Part shown: positions 9,925 through 22,095 of the stretch, piece by piece
Layout: each line of letters starts with the position of its first letter
Numbering within the stretch: the stretch's first letter is position 1
Assembly (NCBI GenBank): GCA_947646735.1
Contig: CANTFK010000980.1
Location: 434,001-498,000 of the forward strand
Direction: 5' to 3'
DNA: 64,000 nucleotides
Origin: Peronospora farinosa
Taxonomy: Eukaryota > Oomycota > Peronosporomycetes > Peronosporales > Peronosporaceae
Made by a program: the position numbers and the translations under genes
The notes under the pieces: generated by a model
What the model was told of the DNA's origin: nothing
What the model saw: only the letters and a program-made list of their open reading frames with translations
Database searches by the model: none

Positions 9925-12900
9925 CTAGGACACACTGTAGGCATTCTTGAAATGGCTCAAGAGACTGCCGCCGTCAAAAGTTAGCTCGGTGACCTCATTA
10001 AAGCTCTTCACGAACATGTCGACGTCTTCCAAAACACTGTAACAAAAAACGACGAGGGATGCACGTTACAATAGGATCCATGTACGCAAAGGAGGTCACT
10101 GCGACCACACACCGTTTCTTGCCTGCTGCTGTTCGAGGCTGTACCAGTTTGAAGCAGTCAGGCAACTTCTGTGTGAACATGTCGAATACACGCGACATGA
10201 CGTCCTTCATCTGCGGCGGCGAGAGAATAGGATGCAACACTGCATGAAGTTTAAGTGTACTCTGCGTAATGCCGCGCATCGGATTCGTCGGGACAACGAG
10301 GCTGGCAAGATCATAGTCAACCTGAAGAAGCACATGGCATGGAAAATTAGCAACGACACACGGTACTGCAACTCCGATCCAACTGACCTCTGTAGCAACG
10401 TTTTCCAGAAAACGCTTCATGATCTGGTCTTCCACAATACCCGTAAACTTGCTATATATCTTCTCGTTGTGTTCAGCGTAGTCGCGCAGTACGCGGTCAA
10501 ATTCTTCTAATAGCAGCTTTTGGCGGTCAGTAAAATGCGCCGCAAGAGCAGCCTTTATGTGGGGAATGAGAGTCATGGACAACTCCAATGATTGCGATGC
10601 CAGAGCTAGCCACACAAATACCAACATACACTTCATCAGATTACTCAATACACTAGGGCAAACAAGAATGAGTTTGAAAGTGCTTACCTAAGTGCCGGGC
10701 AGAAATGCTCCTAAGGCGAGCGATCTGCATGGCTCCAGCACCCAGTACAAGCTGGGTAGTTCGGGAATTAAATAACTGAAACAACAAGAAGCGCATTGTT
10801 AGTTTGTGTCTCCAAATAAAGCACAAGCCAAACAGAAGTCCACACAACGAACCCTAAACATCTCGATAGATCGCAGTAGCACATCGGTTGCTAAAACAGG
10901 AAAATTGGCAGCACATGACATATAGTTCATCACTATCTCCAGCATGAGAAGTACTGACCATACAACTCGAAACGATTTGCCGCAAATGGACACCATCTTG
11001 CGCGGTGGAGCAGTTTCGTCAGCAATCTTTCGGTCGTCAGAAAGCACTAGAGCAACACCCTTTCCACTAGAAAGATCAACGAGATATTTATGACGTGCCT
11101 CGGAGATTTCGGTATTTTTCCACAGCTCACGATCTAAGGTTGACACTAATTTCGTCACCTGTATCTGGTGGTACTTTTCCAGGAAAAGCTTCAACTGAGA
11201 AAATAGAGCTCCACGGAGAGTATAGTCTGTCTTGCCAGTAAGCCTCTCAATACTGATAACGAAGTCCATGGTGGTATCGTACAGTTTGCGCAACTGAGGC
11301 ATAGTATATACAGCCTGGATCTCTTTTCTTACAGCAAACAGGTTTGATACACTGCGCTGTGCAAACTCGCAGATTTTGCGCACGACTTCATCAATTTCTC
11401 GAATCACTCTTACGCACCGCGTCTTCTTCTTCTTCCATTCACCAGGCTTTTTATGCTTGTCACTAACAGTTTTAGATGGTGATCGTCCATCCGATGAAGC
11501 CATACCTTCTGTAGCCTCCATGTCTTGCGTACCAGCACTATACGCTTCATCCTTCACTCGTTTTTTCTCTTCTATCAATTCATCAATCTTCTTTTGCATC
11601 GATTTCACCAAAATGCCCTGGACAACCACAGCACGCTTCAGTACCATTATCATGTGCTCAAAGATCATCTGCACACACTGAAGAAATTCATCGGATGTCA
11701 ATGCTCTGAGCTGAATCGACACTTTCGATTCACTACCAGAAGATACGCCTAGATCAGTCGAACCATTGCTGCCATACGATACTGCAATCGTTTCGGTAAC
11801 AACTGTTTTTACAACAACCCGAATTTCCTCGTTCAATTGGTCAAGATATATCTTCACAGTATCGTCCAGTGCATCCAATCGAAATAGCACATCTACAAGA
11901 CACGTAACCTTTAGTTGCACATTGTCTTTCTCGTCGTCAATGTTTCCCAGTCGTTTTTTATCGAAGTTCTCTTCTTTATCTTGAAACGTCCACTCGGGAG
12001 ACGTAATAATCGAGATAAAATGCTGCGATATCTGCCTACTGATGAAGTCTCGGTAACCACGAAACTTCTCATCAAGCAAACTAAGTCCATGAATTCCATG
12101 CAAATGTTCCCTCAAAATTGCCTGTGAGCTTTCGATCAAAGTTAAAGCGTTCGTGTAGTCTTGGCACTGTACTAAAGCCTCGACAGCGGACTCGGCACTC
12201 TTTACCTCCTCAATCATCGTCATTAAATCATGGAGCTCCTTGATACATTTCTGACGTCGGTGTAAGCTCACGATATCAAGAGTTTTATCTGCAAGAAGGT
12301 TTCGTAGCCGACCCATCGTATTTCTAAGGTTCGCATTTCATAAGCTTCTATTAACAAGATATACAACAACAAGGAGACGGACCATTACGCAAGTGTCCGG
12401 GCAATCACCCACCCACCTTAGCGTTGCTACTTGATCGCAAGCAACTTTAATCGACTTTTTCATGACTTCCTGGTCTGCTGATGCCTCAAAAAATCGATCT
12501 GAGCGAGACGATACCTGACGAAGAAGTGCAAATTCTACGCGATCCAAGTATGTCGTCAGCTTCACATTATTCAAAATTACTTTCTCACGTTAGTGATGTT
12601 ACAGCTCAAAATTTAAAAAACAATGAACAGCCAAACTTACCTCTTCTTGAAGGGACGTAGCGTTTGGTAGATTTATTACCTCGTCAAAAGTGTTAGAATC
12701 TGAGAGATTAAAAGCTGAACGGAAGAACATGTTCGGTACAGCCTCTAGACACTTTGTCACGTCCTCTGCAACATCGAGCAACGAGGTAATTAGTAAAATT
12801 CAGTGCTTCTAAGCATACCAGACTCGCTGCTTTAGCGTCCGCTCAGCTGCGTATTTTGACCCGCAAAGTAACGTTACCATCTGCAACGGAGACCGACGGC

Positions 12901-13562
12901 ACGTTGTTTGACGAGAGCTGCTCGCTGACTGGCTTCCCATGGTTTTCTTCATATTTGGCTGCATTAGTACCAAACTTATGCAAATACGGCTCAAAATCGC
13001 GTGTCGACACATCCTCAAGGCCTGGGAACGGTGCCAACACGATATCGACATCCAGCGTTGGATAGAAAGCATCCAGTAGAGTGCTGCCCCAAGTATTGGC
13101 CTTAGGATTTGTCAGCACCGAATGTAAATTATGATGGCACACCGAGAGGTAAGCTTGATCCTCTTCACTATGAGCATCGTCCAGCTCACGCTCTAGCCAC
13201 TCTTTACTCTTAAATGCAGTCCTTCCTGACGAGGTCCAAGATCCATTCCTGCTGCTCTCACGCGCCGATTGTGGCATACGAATCTCCACCTCGTGTTTTT
13301 GGCTGAGCATTGCTAACCCATCGACAGAACGTGTAGAGCTCGGACCTTGCACGTCGAAGAGACTGGGATATTCGGTGGGACTGGGCAACGTCATGCGACT
13401 CGTGGGCGTTGTAGTCACAGAGCGAGGTGTCGCCACCATTGAGTCCTTACGTGCGTTCAATGGAATTGTAACGCCATTCCAACCACGCTTTGGTAGACCA
13501 TGAGGCGATAGCTCACTTACAATCTCCACAGGCTTCTTAATGCCGTCTTGCCGCTGCTTCAT
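9925..13562 (-). CDS. VPS54: VPS54, GARP complex subunit, eight exons
   Basis: GARP tethers endosome-derived vesicles at the trans-Golgi network. Exons read on the minus strand are 13562-12878, 12765-12641, 12583-12417, 12323-10853, 10775-10688, 10605-10388, 10321-10113 and 10036-9925. All junctions are GT/AG and the phases close, giving about 1024 residues. The third exon's acceptor is the least certain. Recognisable blocks are an N-terminal low-complexity region, the PNMFFRSAFNLSDSNTFDEV segment, a coiled-coil LTTYLDRVEFALLRQVSSRS, the central conserved region, NSRTTQLVLGAGAMQIARL, and SLELSMTLIPHIKAALAAHF in the C-terminal domain. The frame extends 18 bp further to a GTG at 13580, but ATG at 13562 is the first standard start. 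Confidence 0.9.
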
Positions 13563-14864
13563 TTTCGGTTTTGGGCCCACGTGAACAATGTTGTACGTAT
13601 GTAACGTTAATTTGGGTTAAGTACGTACAGGCATCTCAATGGTTTCGTCCCATATATTCTATGGGATCCGTCGGGTCAGCGTCAATGCGATATTGCAGCT
13701 GACGTACGTGGTCGTGAACAAAGCCCTGCTCTCTAGACATTTCTGCCGTGGTTGGTGAAACAAAAATCAAGCGGCTTCTCCAGTAGTGCTATATAGAGCA
13801 AACTGCTGGCCCGAGCTATTTTCTTTCGACATGCTGTATCAGTTTCAATTTCCTTTGTACCACAGCGAATCGGCTGCAATCAGGTCGATCCGAATCTCTC
13901 TACTTGATAAACGTTTTCTTCTGGCTGAGGTCTGATTAGGGTCCAATATGACTAAAGCTTATCCGATCTACATACAAAGATGACATTACTTTGTCGTGGA
14001 CACTCAAAGTGCGATCTCGCATCGATATTACTCGCTTTGCATCATGGCACGAGCTATTCCATGCGTGCCTATATAGATCAAGACACGCTTGCACGACAGA
14101 CGGTGCACGACTCGTTCTCTGCTGCAGACGGCAGCTTATCAAGGTGCAGCGATTGGAATTTTATCTTACAATCTCACCAAACAGAACTGCATAGTCAGCC
14201 GAATTCTTACCGGGCAACACTTCATCTCTTCAGGATGAACACGTTAGTGCTCAGCACCATTTGACATTATGTTACGCTTGAGATTGTTTGTGTATCGAAC
14301 GTGGTCATCGACATGGATATGTTGAAGATTCATTTTCTTTTACATGCACCATGTCAGATATGCCACTTAGTGTCAACTAAAAACGCTATGTATCATCTTT
14401 CGTTGCGCCGATGACCAGACTCAGATTTTACTCGTATGGCTTAGTGCAGCAGAATGTGGTAGTCATGGCCGAAATAGCGAGGATAATTAAAAAAGGCTGT
14501 ATCTGTGCGAAATTGTACATGGATTTGTTTATCAAGGTTATTTTACAGCATATATGCTTAGTTCATCGGATGAACGCTACAACGCGTGTCCGGCACAAAT
14601 CGCCCGATTGACATCCGTAAGTTATTCCCGAATAATATAACCTCTGTTTGGTTATAGAATTTATGTCGCTAGAGGGGGACCTGTAATATAAAAAGGCGGT
14701 GATGACGCGCGTACTTATGGCGAGCTTTTCTCCAATTCCACCAACATCAGCGAATGAAAGAAAGTCAAAGACTGCGAACGTCCGTCACAATATCGTCAGT
14801 CTGAAACTATCATTAAAGATAACAAGCACTAGCACTTTCAATACTTCAACCGCATCACAAGGAC
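13563..14864. other. Intergenic; shared leader sequence at its right end
   Basis: About 1.3 kb without a gene I can support; the small open frames at 13980-14264 and 14411-14611 match nothing recognised. The last roughly 130 bp (14737-14864) are duplicated in front of the pseudogene at 3757, so they are probably the promoter and 5' leader of the downstream gene. Confidence 0.5.
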
Positions 14865-17513
14865 ATGGCACTCTGGGGCACACTGCGTCATCGTATAAGC
14901 GGCTCTGTGCCCACAGATTCGAGCGAGTTTGTAAAAGAATTCTTTGACAAGACGCCTGTGGATCCACACTGGAAGCTAAGCGCCATACAAAAGGAAACTG
15001 AGCAATTCATTACCACGCAGGTGGCCGATCGTCGTGGTATCGCACTCATCACGTCTGGCGCCACGATCGTCCCGCTAGACCCCGAGAACGATACGTTCGT
15101 GGATGCCGCGCCGCAGGTACAGGAGCAACAAGGTCCCGCCTGCGCCGAGTATCTGCTACAGCTGGGCTACGCTGTTATCTTTGTGCATCGAGAGGATTCA
15201 CTGCGGCCGTTTACGCGCCATTTTCAAAAGTACATACAGGACGGCGCCTTCATGGATATGTTCCGCTTGGAGGACATTGGGTTAGTTCTCTCTGGCGTCG
15301 ATATTCCGCAGCAGTTGCAGTTCCAAAAAATTGTGAAGCTCTACACTGAGTGCAGCACTCGTGTGCTTCATCTGAGCTTCACTTCCGTGCAACAATACTT
15401 AATGCTGACGCGGCTTGCAGCGAAAGCCATGGAAGTTGTCAAAGATCGTGGTATCGTTGTGTTGGCTGCCACTCTTATGGACTTCTACGTTCCTATGGAC
15501 CCTTCTGCCACAGCAACCGAATCCTTGGATGATACAGATGGTACATCGGCGTCGTCATCGGTGTCATCCTCTTCGTCCAAACACAGCAAAATCAAGCATA
15601 TAAAAAAGTTTGCCAAGAATGTTGCCAAGAAGAAAAGTGAGGAGTTCTCCGTCAACTTTGTGCGAGTCCCTAACATAATTCGAAATATTCGCAAGGACTG
15701 GTGCCCCAAGGCTTTCCTGGTTACTTGCAAACACCAGCTTGCAAGTGGCGAGGCAATTGAGGCTGCACATGGTGATTTGGAGAAGTGGGGTGTCGACGTG
15801 ATTGCAGGATATCACCATTCGCGCGAAATTTTACTGATCACAGAGCAGGAGGAAGCCATTGTGACTTGTCCCGACGACGAAGACATCAACGACGCGTTTG
15901 CATCTGCTATTGTAGACATGCACCGCAGCTTCCGCCGAAAACGTGAGATTTTGTCTCGTGGCAAGCAGTTACTGTTGCTTTCAGCAAAATTTTCAATGCT
16001 CAAGGAGAACGACGTCGTGAACGAGGATGCCGACGGAAACAAGAATGTACAGTTTGGGCTAGGTGTCAAGATCCGTGCTGATCGCCGAGCGCCAGATGCT
16101 ATCGCCCCTGTCTACGAGTTGAAACACATTATCCAGAACCAAAGTCGTTGTGCTCGAGCCCACGTCTGGGAAGGAGAGGTACAACATCCCTGTGGCGAGT
16201 CAACACACGACGTGGTGGTGGCCTTTAGCCCCGCAGGTAACCCGGAAACAATCCGTGATGTTTGGGGAGACTTCTGGTCGGGGTGGGCTGATGACGAGCT
16301 GCAGGAGTTTAAGACGGCAATGAAGGGCATATCGTTTTCGTCGGCTATCAACCTTGTAACCTCATCGGTCTCAGGCGACTATGAACCTGCCTCACAGCTA
16401 TTGAAGTACATATGGAGTAAAATTGGAAATGCCTGGTCGGACGGCGAGAAGACGCGCATTCGGCAGAGCATACAAAACATGATGGCTGTGGCATTGGACC
16501 GTGGACTTACAGAACCTGCTGGTATTTCAATTTTGGAAAAGCTCATGCGCAAACCACGAAAACAGCGCTTTGACTCGTTAGTGCTGGATCAGCCGACAGC
16601 AGTGCCAGTGCACGCACAGACGCACACCCGACGCCGCGATCGAGACAGCGACACGGACAGTACTGGGTCTGAAGAAACTAACCCTGTGCGACTGAGCAAG
16701 GCTCGTATCGTCCGTGTACACCGCGCTATAAACGATTACATGCAGGACATGATCAAGGAAGGGCTACTCGTTACTATTTTGAAGTACGTCGAGCAAGGCA
16801 TACCTGTGCACGTTACTGGATACAGCATGGGAGGGATGCTTGGTCAGATTATGATGTTGTATTTGGGCGATCATGCGCGGATGAATGGCTGGGACGCAAG
16901 CAAGATTAATTTCGTAGGCTTTGGCTGTCCCCGTGTGGGTGACATTGGTTTTGCTGCTCGGCTGCGCGTACTCTTCGACCCGCAGCAATTGTTAATCATT
17001 ATGCACCCATCCGACACAGTGCATGCCTTTCCGCCCACAGCTGAGGGATACGCGGACGCTTGCATCAAGATCTTTCTCCGCGAGCACGGGATGGGTGTTG
17101 GTCGACGCACACCGGGGCATTTCTCGCTTCTTCCTGTCACAAAATCTATCGATCGCGCTTTCGAGCATGCACACAAGGCCCGCGCACACGACAAGACAAA
17201 CAAACCTGCGTGCTCGTTTTGTCAAAACAAGTCACATGTTGCAGCTCAGCACAGGTGTCGCTACTGTATCGAACGTGGATCGCACCGTGGTGCTGACTGC
17301 CCAAACCGCAACAAACCATGCCGATTGTGCGGCAATGGCAATCATTGCACGGGCGGACACAAGTGCCGCGTTTGCCAGCAGTACGGTCACCGTGGACGTG
17401 AGTGTCACGCGCAACGCGATGTGGGTTTTGCTGAGTTGCTCACCTATTTTCGCTACCATCACTTCCTGTACTACAACGCGAATCTCAAAAAGTCTGTTGA
17501 GTTTACGTCGTGA
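14865..17513 (+). CDS. Fusion protein: PPCS-like (CoaB) domain + class 3 lipase domain + CCHC zinc knuckles
   Basis: A single 882-residue frame. Residues about 35-350 resemble eukaryotic phosphopantothenate-cysteine ligase, the second step of CoA synthesis: RRGIALITSGATIVPLD, a GYAVIFVHRED strand, MDFYVP (usually SDFYVP) and DWCPKAFLVTCK. The expected N-F-S-x-G-x-R-G nucleotide motif after FVD (residue 80) is absent, and a Ser/Lys-rich insert (about 218-258) sits where the conserved Lys loop belongs, so activity is doubtful. Residues about 420-750 are an alpha/beta-hydrolase lipase: GYSMGG with the nucleophile Ser at about 654, Asp in HPSDTVHAFPP and His in TPGHFSLLP complete a triad. The tail (about 770-865) has four Cys/His clusters, the last C-x2-C-x4-H-x4-C (CRVCQQYGHRGREC). 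It converges on the WD40 gene, 28 bp away. A degraded copy lies at 3757-4690. Confidence 0.85.
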   Translation: MALWGTLRHRISGSVPTDSSEFVKEFFDKTPVDPHWKLSAIQKETEQFITTQVADRRGIALITSGATIVPLDPENDTFVDAAPQVQEQQGPACAEYLLQLGYAVIFVHREDSLRPFTRHFQKYIQDGAFMDMFRLEDIGLVLSGVDIPQQLQFQKIVKLYTECSTRVLHLSFTSVQQYLMLTRLAAKAMEVVKDRGIVVLAATLMDFYVPMDPSATATESLDDTDGTSASSSVSSSSSKHSKIKHIKKFAKNVAKKKSEEFSVNFVRVPNIIRNIRKDWCPKAFLVTCKHQLASGEAIEAAHGDLEKWGVDVIAGYHHSREILLITEQEEAIVTCPDDEDINDAFASAIVDMHRSFRRKREILSRGKQLLLLSAKFSMLKENDVVNEDADGNKNVQFGLGVKIRADRRAPDAIAPVYELKHIIQNQSRCARAHVWEGEVQHPCGESTHDVVVAFSPAGNPETIRDVWGDFWSGWADDELQEFKTAMKGISFSSAINLVTSSVSGDYEPASQLLKYIWSKIGNAWSDGEKTRIRQSIQNMMAVALDRGLTEPAGISILEKLMRKPRKQRFDSLVLDQPTAVPVHAQTHTRRRDRDSDTDSTGSEETNPVRLSKARIVRVHRAINDYMQDMIKEGLLVTILKYVEQGIPVHVTGYSMGGMLGQIMMLYLGDHARMNGWDASKINFVGFGCPRVGDIGFAARLRVLFDPQQLLIIMHPSDTVHAFPPTAEGYADACIKIFLREHGMGVGRRTPGHFSLLPVTKSIDRAFEHAHKARAHDKTNKPACSFCQNKSHVAAQHRCRYCIERGSHRGADCPNRNKPCRLCGNGNHCTGGHKCRVCQQYGHRGRECHAQRDVGFAELLTYFRYHHFLYYNANLKKSVEFTS

Positions 17514-17541
17514 CCAGTTTCAATTGCATCCTTTTTTCTCT

Positions 17542-18756
17542 TCAAAATGGCCGCAAGCTACTAGCAGCAGCGGTCGCGGATGGAGGGTAGATTGACCAGA
17601 GTGCTATCCGGCGGTCTTTAGAGCAAGAAGCGAGCAGTGAGTTATTGCCGTTGAAGTCCAGTGCAAACACACTGTCGCTATGATACTTGAGCACTGCGAG
17701 GGGTTTGAGCTTCCGCAAATGAAAGACACGCACGCGATGGTCCCAGCCAGCAGTAGCTACGATGCGCTGATCCCCCCGAATACAAACACTGCTGAAACCA
17801 CCGTGGGTGCAGGTGAAGAAAGATCGAGAATGGAGCGTGTACGAAGCTGCGTCAAAGTTTGCTTCGTACAGCTCGTGACCCGACGAGCCACAGATGATCG
17901 ACCGCCCGTCGTCTGTGATGTCGACCGAAAGCACTAGGTCCACAAGACATGCGCCCAGTTTTAGTACATAGCAAATGAATGCGAGTCTGAGATGATACGT
18001 ACGTACGTGCGTTCGCGCCTTGAGTAACGGTGGTCTCGCAAGCTATCTTCCCGCCCGACCGCAAGTCCAGGATAACAAGCTGTCCACCCTCAAAGCCTGC
18101 ACTGATGTATGTCTGCACACTGCCACCGGCGTCATCGTTGCTTTTTGCAACGCTGCTGTCAAAGAGCGATAGCGACATACACATGCCTCTCTTCGTTGCA
18201 GCATCTGGCACAGAGAGTGTTAGTGCTGGGGAAGAGCTTTTGACCCGAATGTCAAAGACCAGCAGCTGCGTAAGAAACGTATTAGTTGTAGTTAGACTTT
18301 AACAAACAAAGAATGATAGCCAAGCACCTTGCTATCCACGCTGCTGGGGCATATGATTAAGTTTGAGTTGGCTGAATCTTTGCTTGGCCAGCGCAACGTT
18401 GCAAACTTGGTAAACGAGTGCGACGCACAATAAAACGTGGCTAGTGGATCTGTTGCAGCATCAAAAGATTGTACGTCCCACAGCTTGACAAATCCATCGC
18501 GACCTTGCGTGACGAATTTCTGCTCGGATGCAGCGGCACCTCGCAAAGCGGCCGCGTGCAACACGCCGGCATGCGAATGCGCAACTACGTTGGTTGCCAG
18601 CTCTCGACGTGATTTCAGGTCCCAGATCTTCACGGCTCCATCACCAGCACCTGACACGATAGTCGAGGCGGACAGGAAACTCACGCTATTGACGGGGGCG
18701 CCGTGGCCACGCAGGACGCCGAGCGGCTCTGGCGCATTACGTGATGCATGGCGCAT
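17542..18756 (-). CDS. GNB1L: WD40 protein, GNB1L/ASA1 orthologue, three exons
   Basis: Exons are 18756-18328, 18265-18007 and 17933-17542, with GT/AG introns of 63 and 73 bp and closing phases; product about 359 residues. The last exon has ATAGWDHRVRVFHLRKLKPL and SKDRRIALWSIYPP, the signature ending of GNB1L and yeast Asa1, and the first begins with a GVLRGHGAPVNSVSF repeat. GNB1L/Asa1 acts with the TTT/ASTRA machinery in maturation of PIKK kinases. Six to seven WD blades can be counted. The second donor could sit at alternative tandem GTAC copies (18001-18006); the one chosen keeps frame. Confidence 0.85.
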
Positions 18757-18886
18757 TGTGATAATGAGTCTCCGTTGTCAACTTTGATTTTAGTGTATCG
18801 ACTGAAGTTCACGCCAACTATAAGAAGCTACGCAAGACTTATAAAGCTTAACCAACGGTTCAATCTGTTCTGCTAGCAAAATGCAT

Positions 18887-20592
18887 TCAGGCACGGCCTA
18901 GAAAGTCTTGAAAAAACAGCGCCAGCTCCTCTTTCTCCGCTTCATTGAGCTTCTGGTCATCGACATACCCCTGAGCTAGTTTCTCCACCACAGACTTGAC
19001 ACCCGAAGTCTCAAACACATCCTGGCACGTAGGCAGCTGGTAACGCATGGCGTCCACAAGCTCGATAACTTTCCGACGAGCAAGAAGAGGAGCCTGAATG
19101 TGGCAGATTTCATATAAGCAAGCGAGTTTCATGACAAGCGCGCCACGAGCAAACACCACATACCATCTTTACAAAAGTCGTTGCAAAACGCTCACACCAT
19201 GCCGCGGACTTGAAAACTCCTTCGAGCTCAATCAATGCAGAAGACGCTGGCTCTTCACCAGTAAGCAACTCGCGCTCAGCCGCTTCCGCGAGCAGGTCAT
19301 ACACGAACAGAAGTACCTGCGTCGAATAACAAAGTGTTACACCTACTGCTCTAAGCGATCCAGCTGCAACATAAGTCATACCTTTATCTGAAGCTCACCA
19401 GGGTGTGCGTCAGTAAACAACCCTGCCAGAAGCTCCGGCCCGTTATGAAGCAAAAAGAGTCGTTGTCCACGCTCATTGGCTCGCACAATTGAGGACAACG
19501 CGTAAACAGTCTTCTTCTTGACTTCCAAAACTTCATTTGCTGATTCGACGGCATTCCGGACTTCCAGAGTTAACGAGCTAAGCAGTTTTGGCAGTACCCC
19601 GGCATCAATCGCCCACTCCTGACCGTCCTTATAATTCTTAGCTGCAGATCCAAACACCCATGCGGTGCGCGCTCGGACGGGCAAATTCGTCGAATTCAGG
19701 TACTCAGCCATGATGCCAAATCCGCCAATGAAGTTAAATACGTGGGTCTTGTCCAAATCCTGCACTTCCCACTCCAACACTTCAAGCACATTTAGTTGTC
19801 CCTCCGTATCACCATTGTTCTCAGCCTCTTTGAACTGCTCTAGCAATTTACCCAGATACTTTGCATCATCCTGGAGCGAATCGAGGGCCTCTTTTAGCTC
19901 AGCTTGACGTTTCTTCCAGAGAGTAACGATCTGCCGGCGGAACTCTGCAGGGGACAGCTTTTCGTGCGCGTCATGGATATCCATGCCTTCGACCTTAGGC
20001 GGCTCAGGCAATGCCTGCAACACGTCATATATTTTCTCGTGGTTCCAATTCGGTTCGACTACTTTAGTTTCAGCTTCTTCTTCATTTACAGTAGCGTCGA
20101 TAGTGCCTTCCTCCTCGATGACAGTGAGAGTCTCGTCGTCAGACACGATATCTCCTGAGATATCAGTGAACACTGTTACCGTAGTGTCCTTCGCGTTAGG
20201 ATCAACGATCAACGATCGCATGGATTCTTGGGTATCTTGCTCCTTAGGATTCACCAATTTTGCCTCGCGCTTTCCTGTCTCGAGGTTCAATCGCACGTGA
20301 AGACCCTGTAAGTATCAATACAATAGCCGTTAAAGCAATATTTGCTGAGAAATAATGAAGCCGAAAGACTTACCCGTGGCACACCTTGTCCAGGCAGCAG
20401 CTCCTGCCATTTATCTGTGGCAACAAACTCGGGCACTGTCACTTTACTGGCATCCGGCGCTGACGCAGTAAGAATTCCTGAGACCTTTTCTCTCTCTTTT
20501 GCGGATGTGATACAGACTGGCAATGCAAGTAGTAAGACTGTAGCTGCGGTCAGCAACAGGAAGCGGCATAGTCGAGAGCTTCTTAGTGACAT
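18887..20592 (-). CDS. SIL1: SIL1-type ER nucleotide exchange factor for BiP, four exons
   Basis: SIL1 releases ADP from the ER Hsp70 BiP. Exons are 20592-20374, 20305-19382, 19316-19164 and 19093-18887, all GT/AG and all phase 0, giving 500 residues. The N-terminus MSLRSSRLCRFLLLTAATVL continues as a clear signal peptide, which is why this ATG is preferred over the in-frame ATG at 20646. GLHVRLNLETGKREAKL opens exon 2 and is the SIL1 hallmark. An acidic linker follows, then armadillo-like repeats (VFGSAAKNYKDGQEWAIDAG). The C-terminus ends DFLGRA with no obvious KDEL-type retrieval signal. Confidence 0.9.
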
Positions 20593-20913
20593 CTTGGCAA
20601 AATTGAAAAGCAACTGGGCTAACGTGGATATGTCGTTTTCATTCATTGGTGTCGCAATGCTACAGCAACATTGATTTTGGTTCGCAACTTAATCTATCTG
20701 CGCAACATTGTCTGGACGGAAGTGGACGCTAAGCTTAATAGTGTACTTAATGGGCTTGTTGTATGAACACTAAATTATTTTACGTCCGTAGTCGCTGGGA
20801 CGAATCGAACTTGATCCCGCAAGCTACACATCTGCACATAGACATTCATTCAAAAACGTCAGTACACGCACGTTCGTATACACAGTGCTCGAGCATAATC
20901 CCATGAACAGCAT

Positions 20914-22095
20914 TCACAGCAGAACGCACGGGTAATCGTCTTCCATGGCGACAGCAGTCTGCAGACAGTAATAACAGTACACGTGCTTGCACGACGTGAT
21001 GTAAGGTGTCTGTGGCGGAGAAATGCCACACAGGCAGCACTGCGACGAGCGAGTGCCTGCAGTAGGAAAGTTTCCCCGCAGTGCTGTACTCGTGCGACGG
21101 CTTCTCCACGTCATAAAAGGCAGGATGAAATTGCCGAACTCCTGTAAGCCATAGAAAAGCAAGTAATCTGAGCGTAATGTATAACTCGGCAGAAAAACTT
21201 GGCAATGACGCACCAGCAATCCGTCCCATAACAGTTGACGAGTCATGTATTCAAAATTTATCGACCGCGTGGCTGTCGACGTGGTGATGCTCTCCTGTAA
21301 GGCACGCACAAATATAATCATCTCGTTAGTAGATTTCAGACGTAGAGGTCAAAAACACACTGTGTGTTGTTACCAGCTTCATCCCCAAACACCTCTCGGG
21401 TAGCGAGCGGTACGACCCCTTGCGCAAGAAGACGAGCAAGTTCACGAACTGGCATGTGACAACAAGAGTCTCCAGCCTCTTCATCACTAGCAGCATTCGT
21501 GCTCGAGCCGTTTCGTCGTTGTCAGACGTATCGCCACCGGAGAAAGCTTCTCTAACAGTCCATTGACCAGATGACCAGTAGCGAAACAAACGCTTCCAGA
21601 TGAATGGCACCCCTACAGACAGCAGGAATAAGGCACCTATACGTCGTTTGGTCAGCACATGTGGCGCGTATTGGACGTTCTCTAGTTTCATGCCAGGCGT
21701 TGGCTGCATTGATAATTCCAACAACCAATGCAGAGCATCAGTAATGTCAACTTCTACAAGCAGCACTTTAATCAAGCACCTCATACCCTCCCTCGGCCCA
21801 CACTGAATGCAAATAGCAGAGTCCCAAGTGCCGCATCGATCTCTGGCTTAAATCTTTCCACAGCTCCCGGCTCAAACATGCTGAACATGCTCTTCATAGG
21901 TGTCTTGAGTAGTCCCAGGATTTCCGAGTCGAGGATCAGCGCGTCCCACTTGTTTACACGAAGGCTTCTTGATGGACTACGTAAAGAGCCATATGGCACA
22001 CGCAGAGTATGATCATTTACGTCTCCAATCGAAAAGGTAGTGGACTGGCTTTCCTGCAGTGCCGCCTCCGCTGTCTGCACGTGCGGTGGCTGCAT
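20914..22095 (-). CDS. PEX2: PEX2 peroxin (RING E3 ligase), four exons; RING C-terminus interrupted
   Basis: PEX2 with PEX10 and PEX12 forms the peroxisomal membrane ligase that ubiquitinates PEX5. Exons are 22095-21802, 21703-21374, 21294-21214 and 21141-20914, all phase 0, about 310 residues. Family marks are LRVNKWDALILDSEIL, RYAPHV-type segment with KRRIGALFLLSVGVPFIW, FEYMTRQLLWDGLL, then the RING: CCLCG, CKHVYCYYC and YPC. The final RING cysteine is missing: after YPC the frame reads VLL and stops, while in the neighbouring frames the sequence continues as CECC or as AVNAVHGIMLEH for 20-25 more codons. A small indel at about 20920-20930 (genuine or a sequence error) would explain this. 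Confidence 0.85.

Noticed and set aside
20785..20830. tRNA-like GAATCGAAC stretch
   Set aside because: Only a B-box-like string; no A box, no cloverleaf, no acceptor stem.
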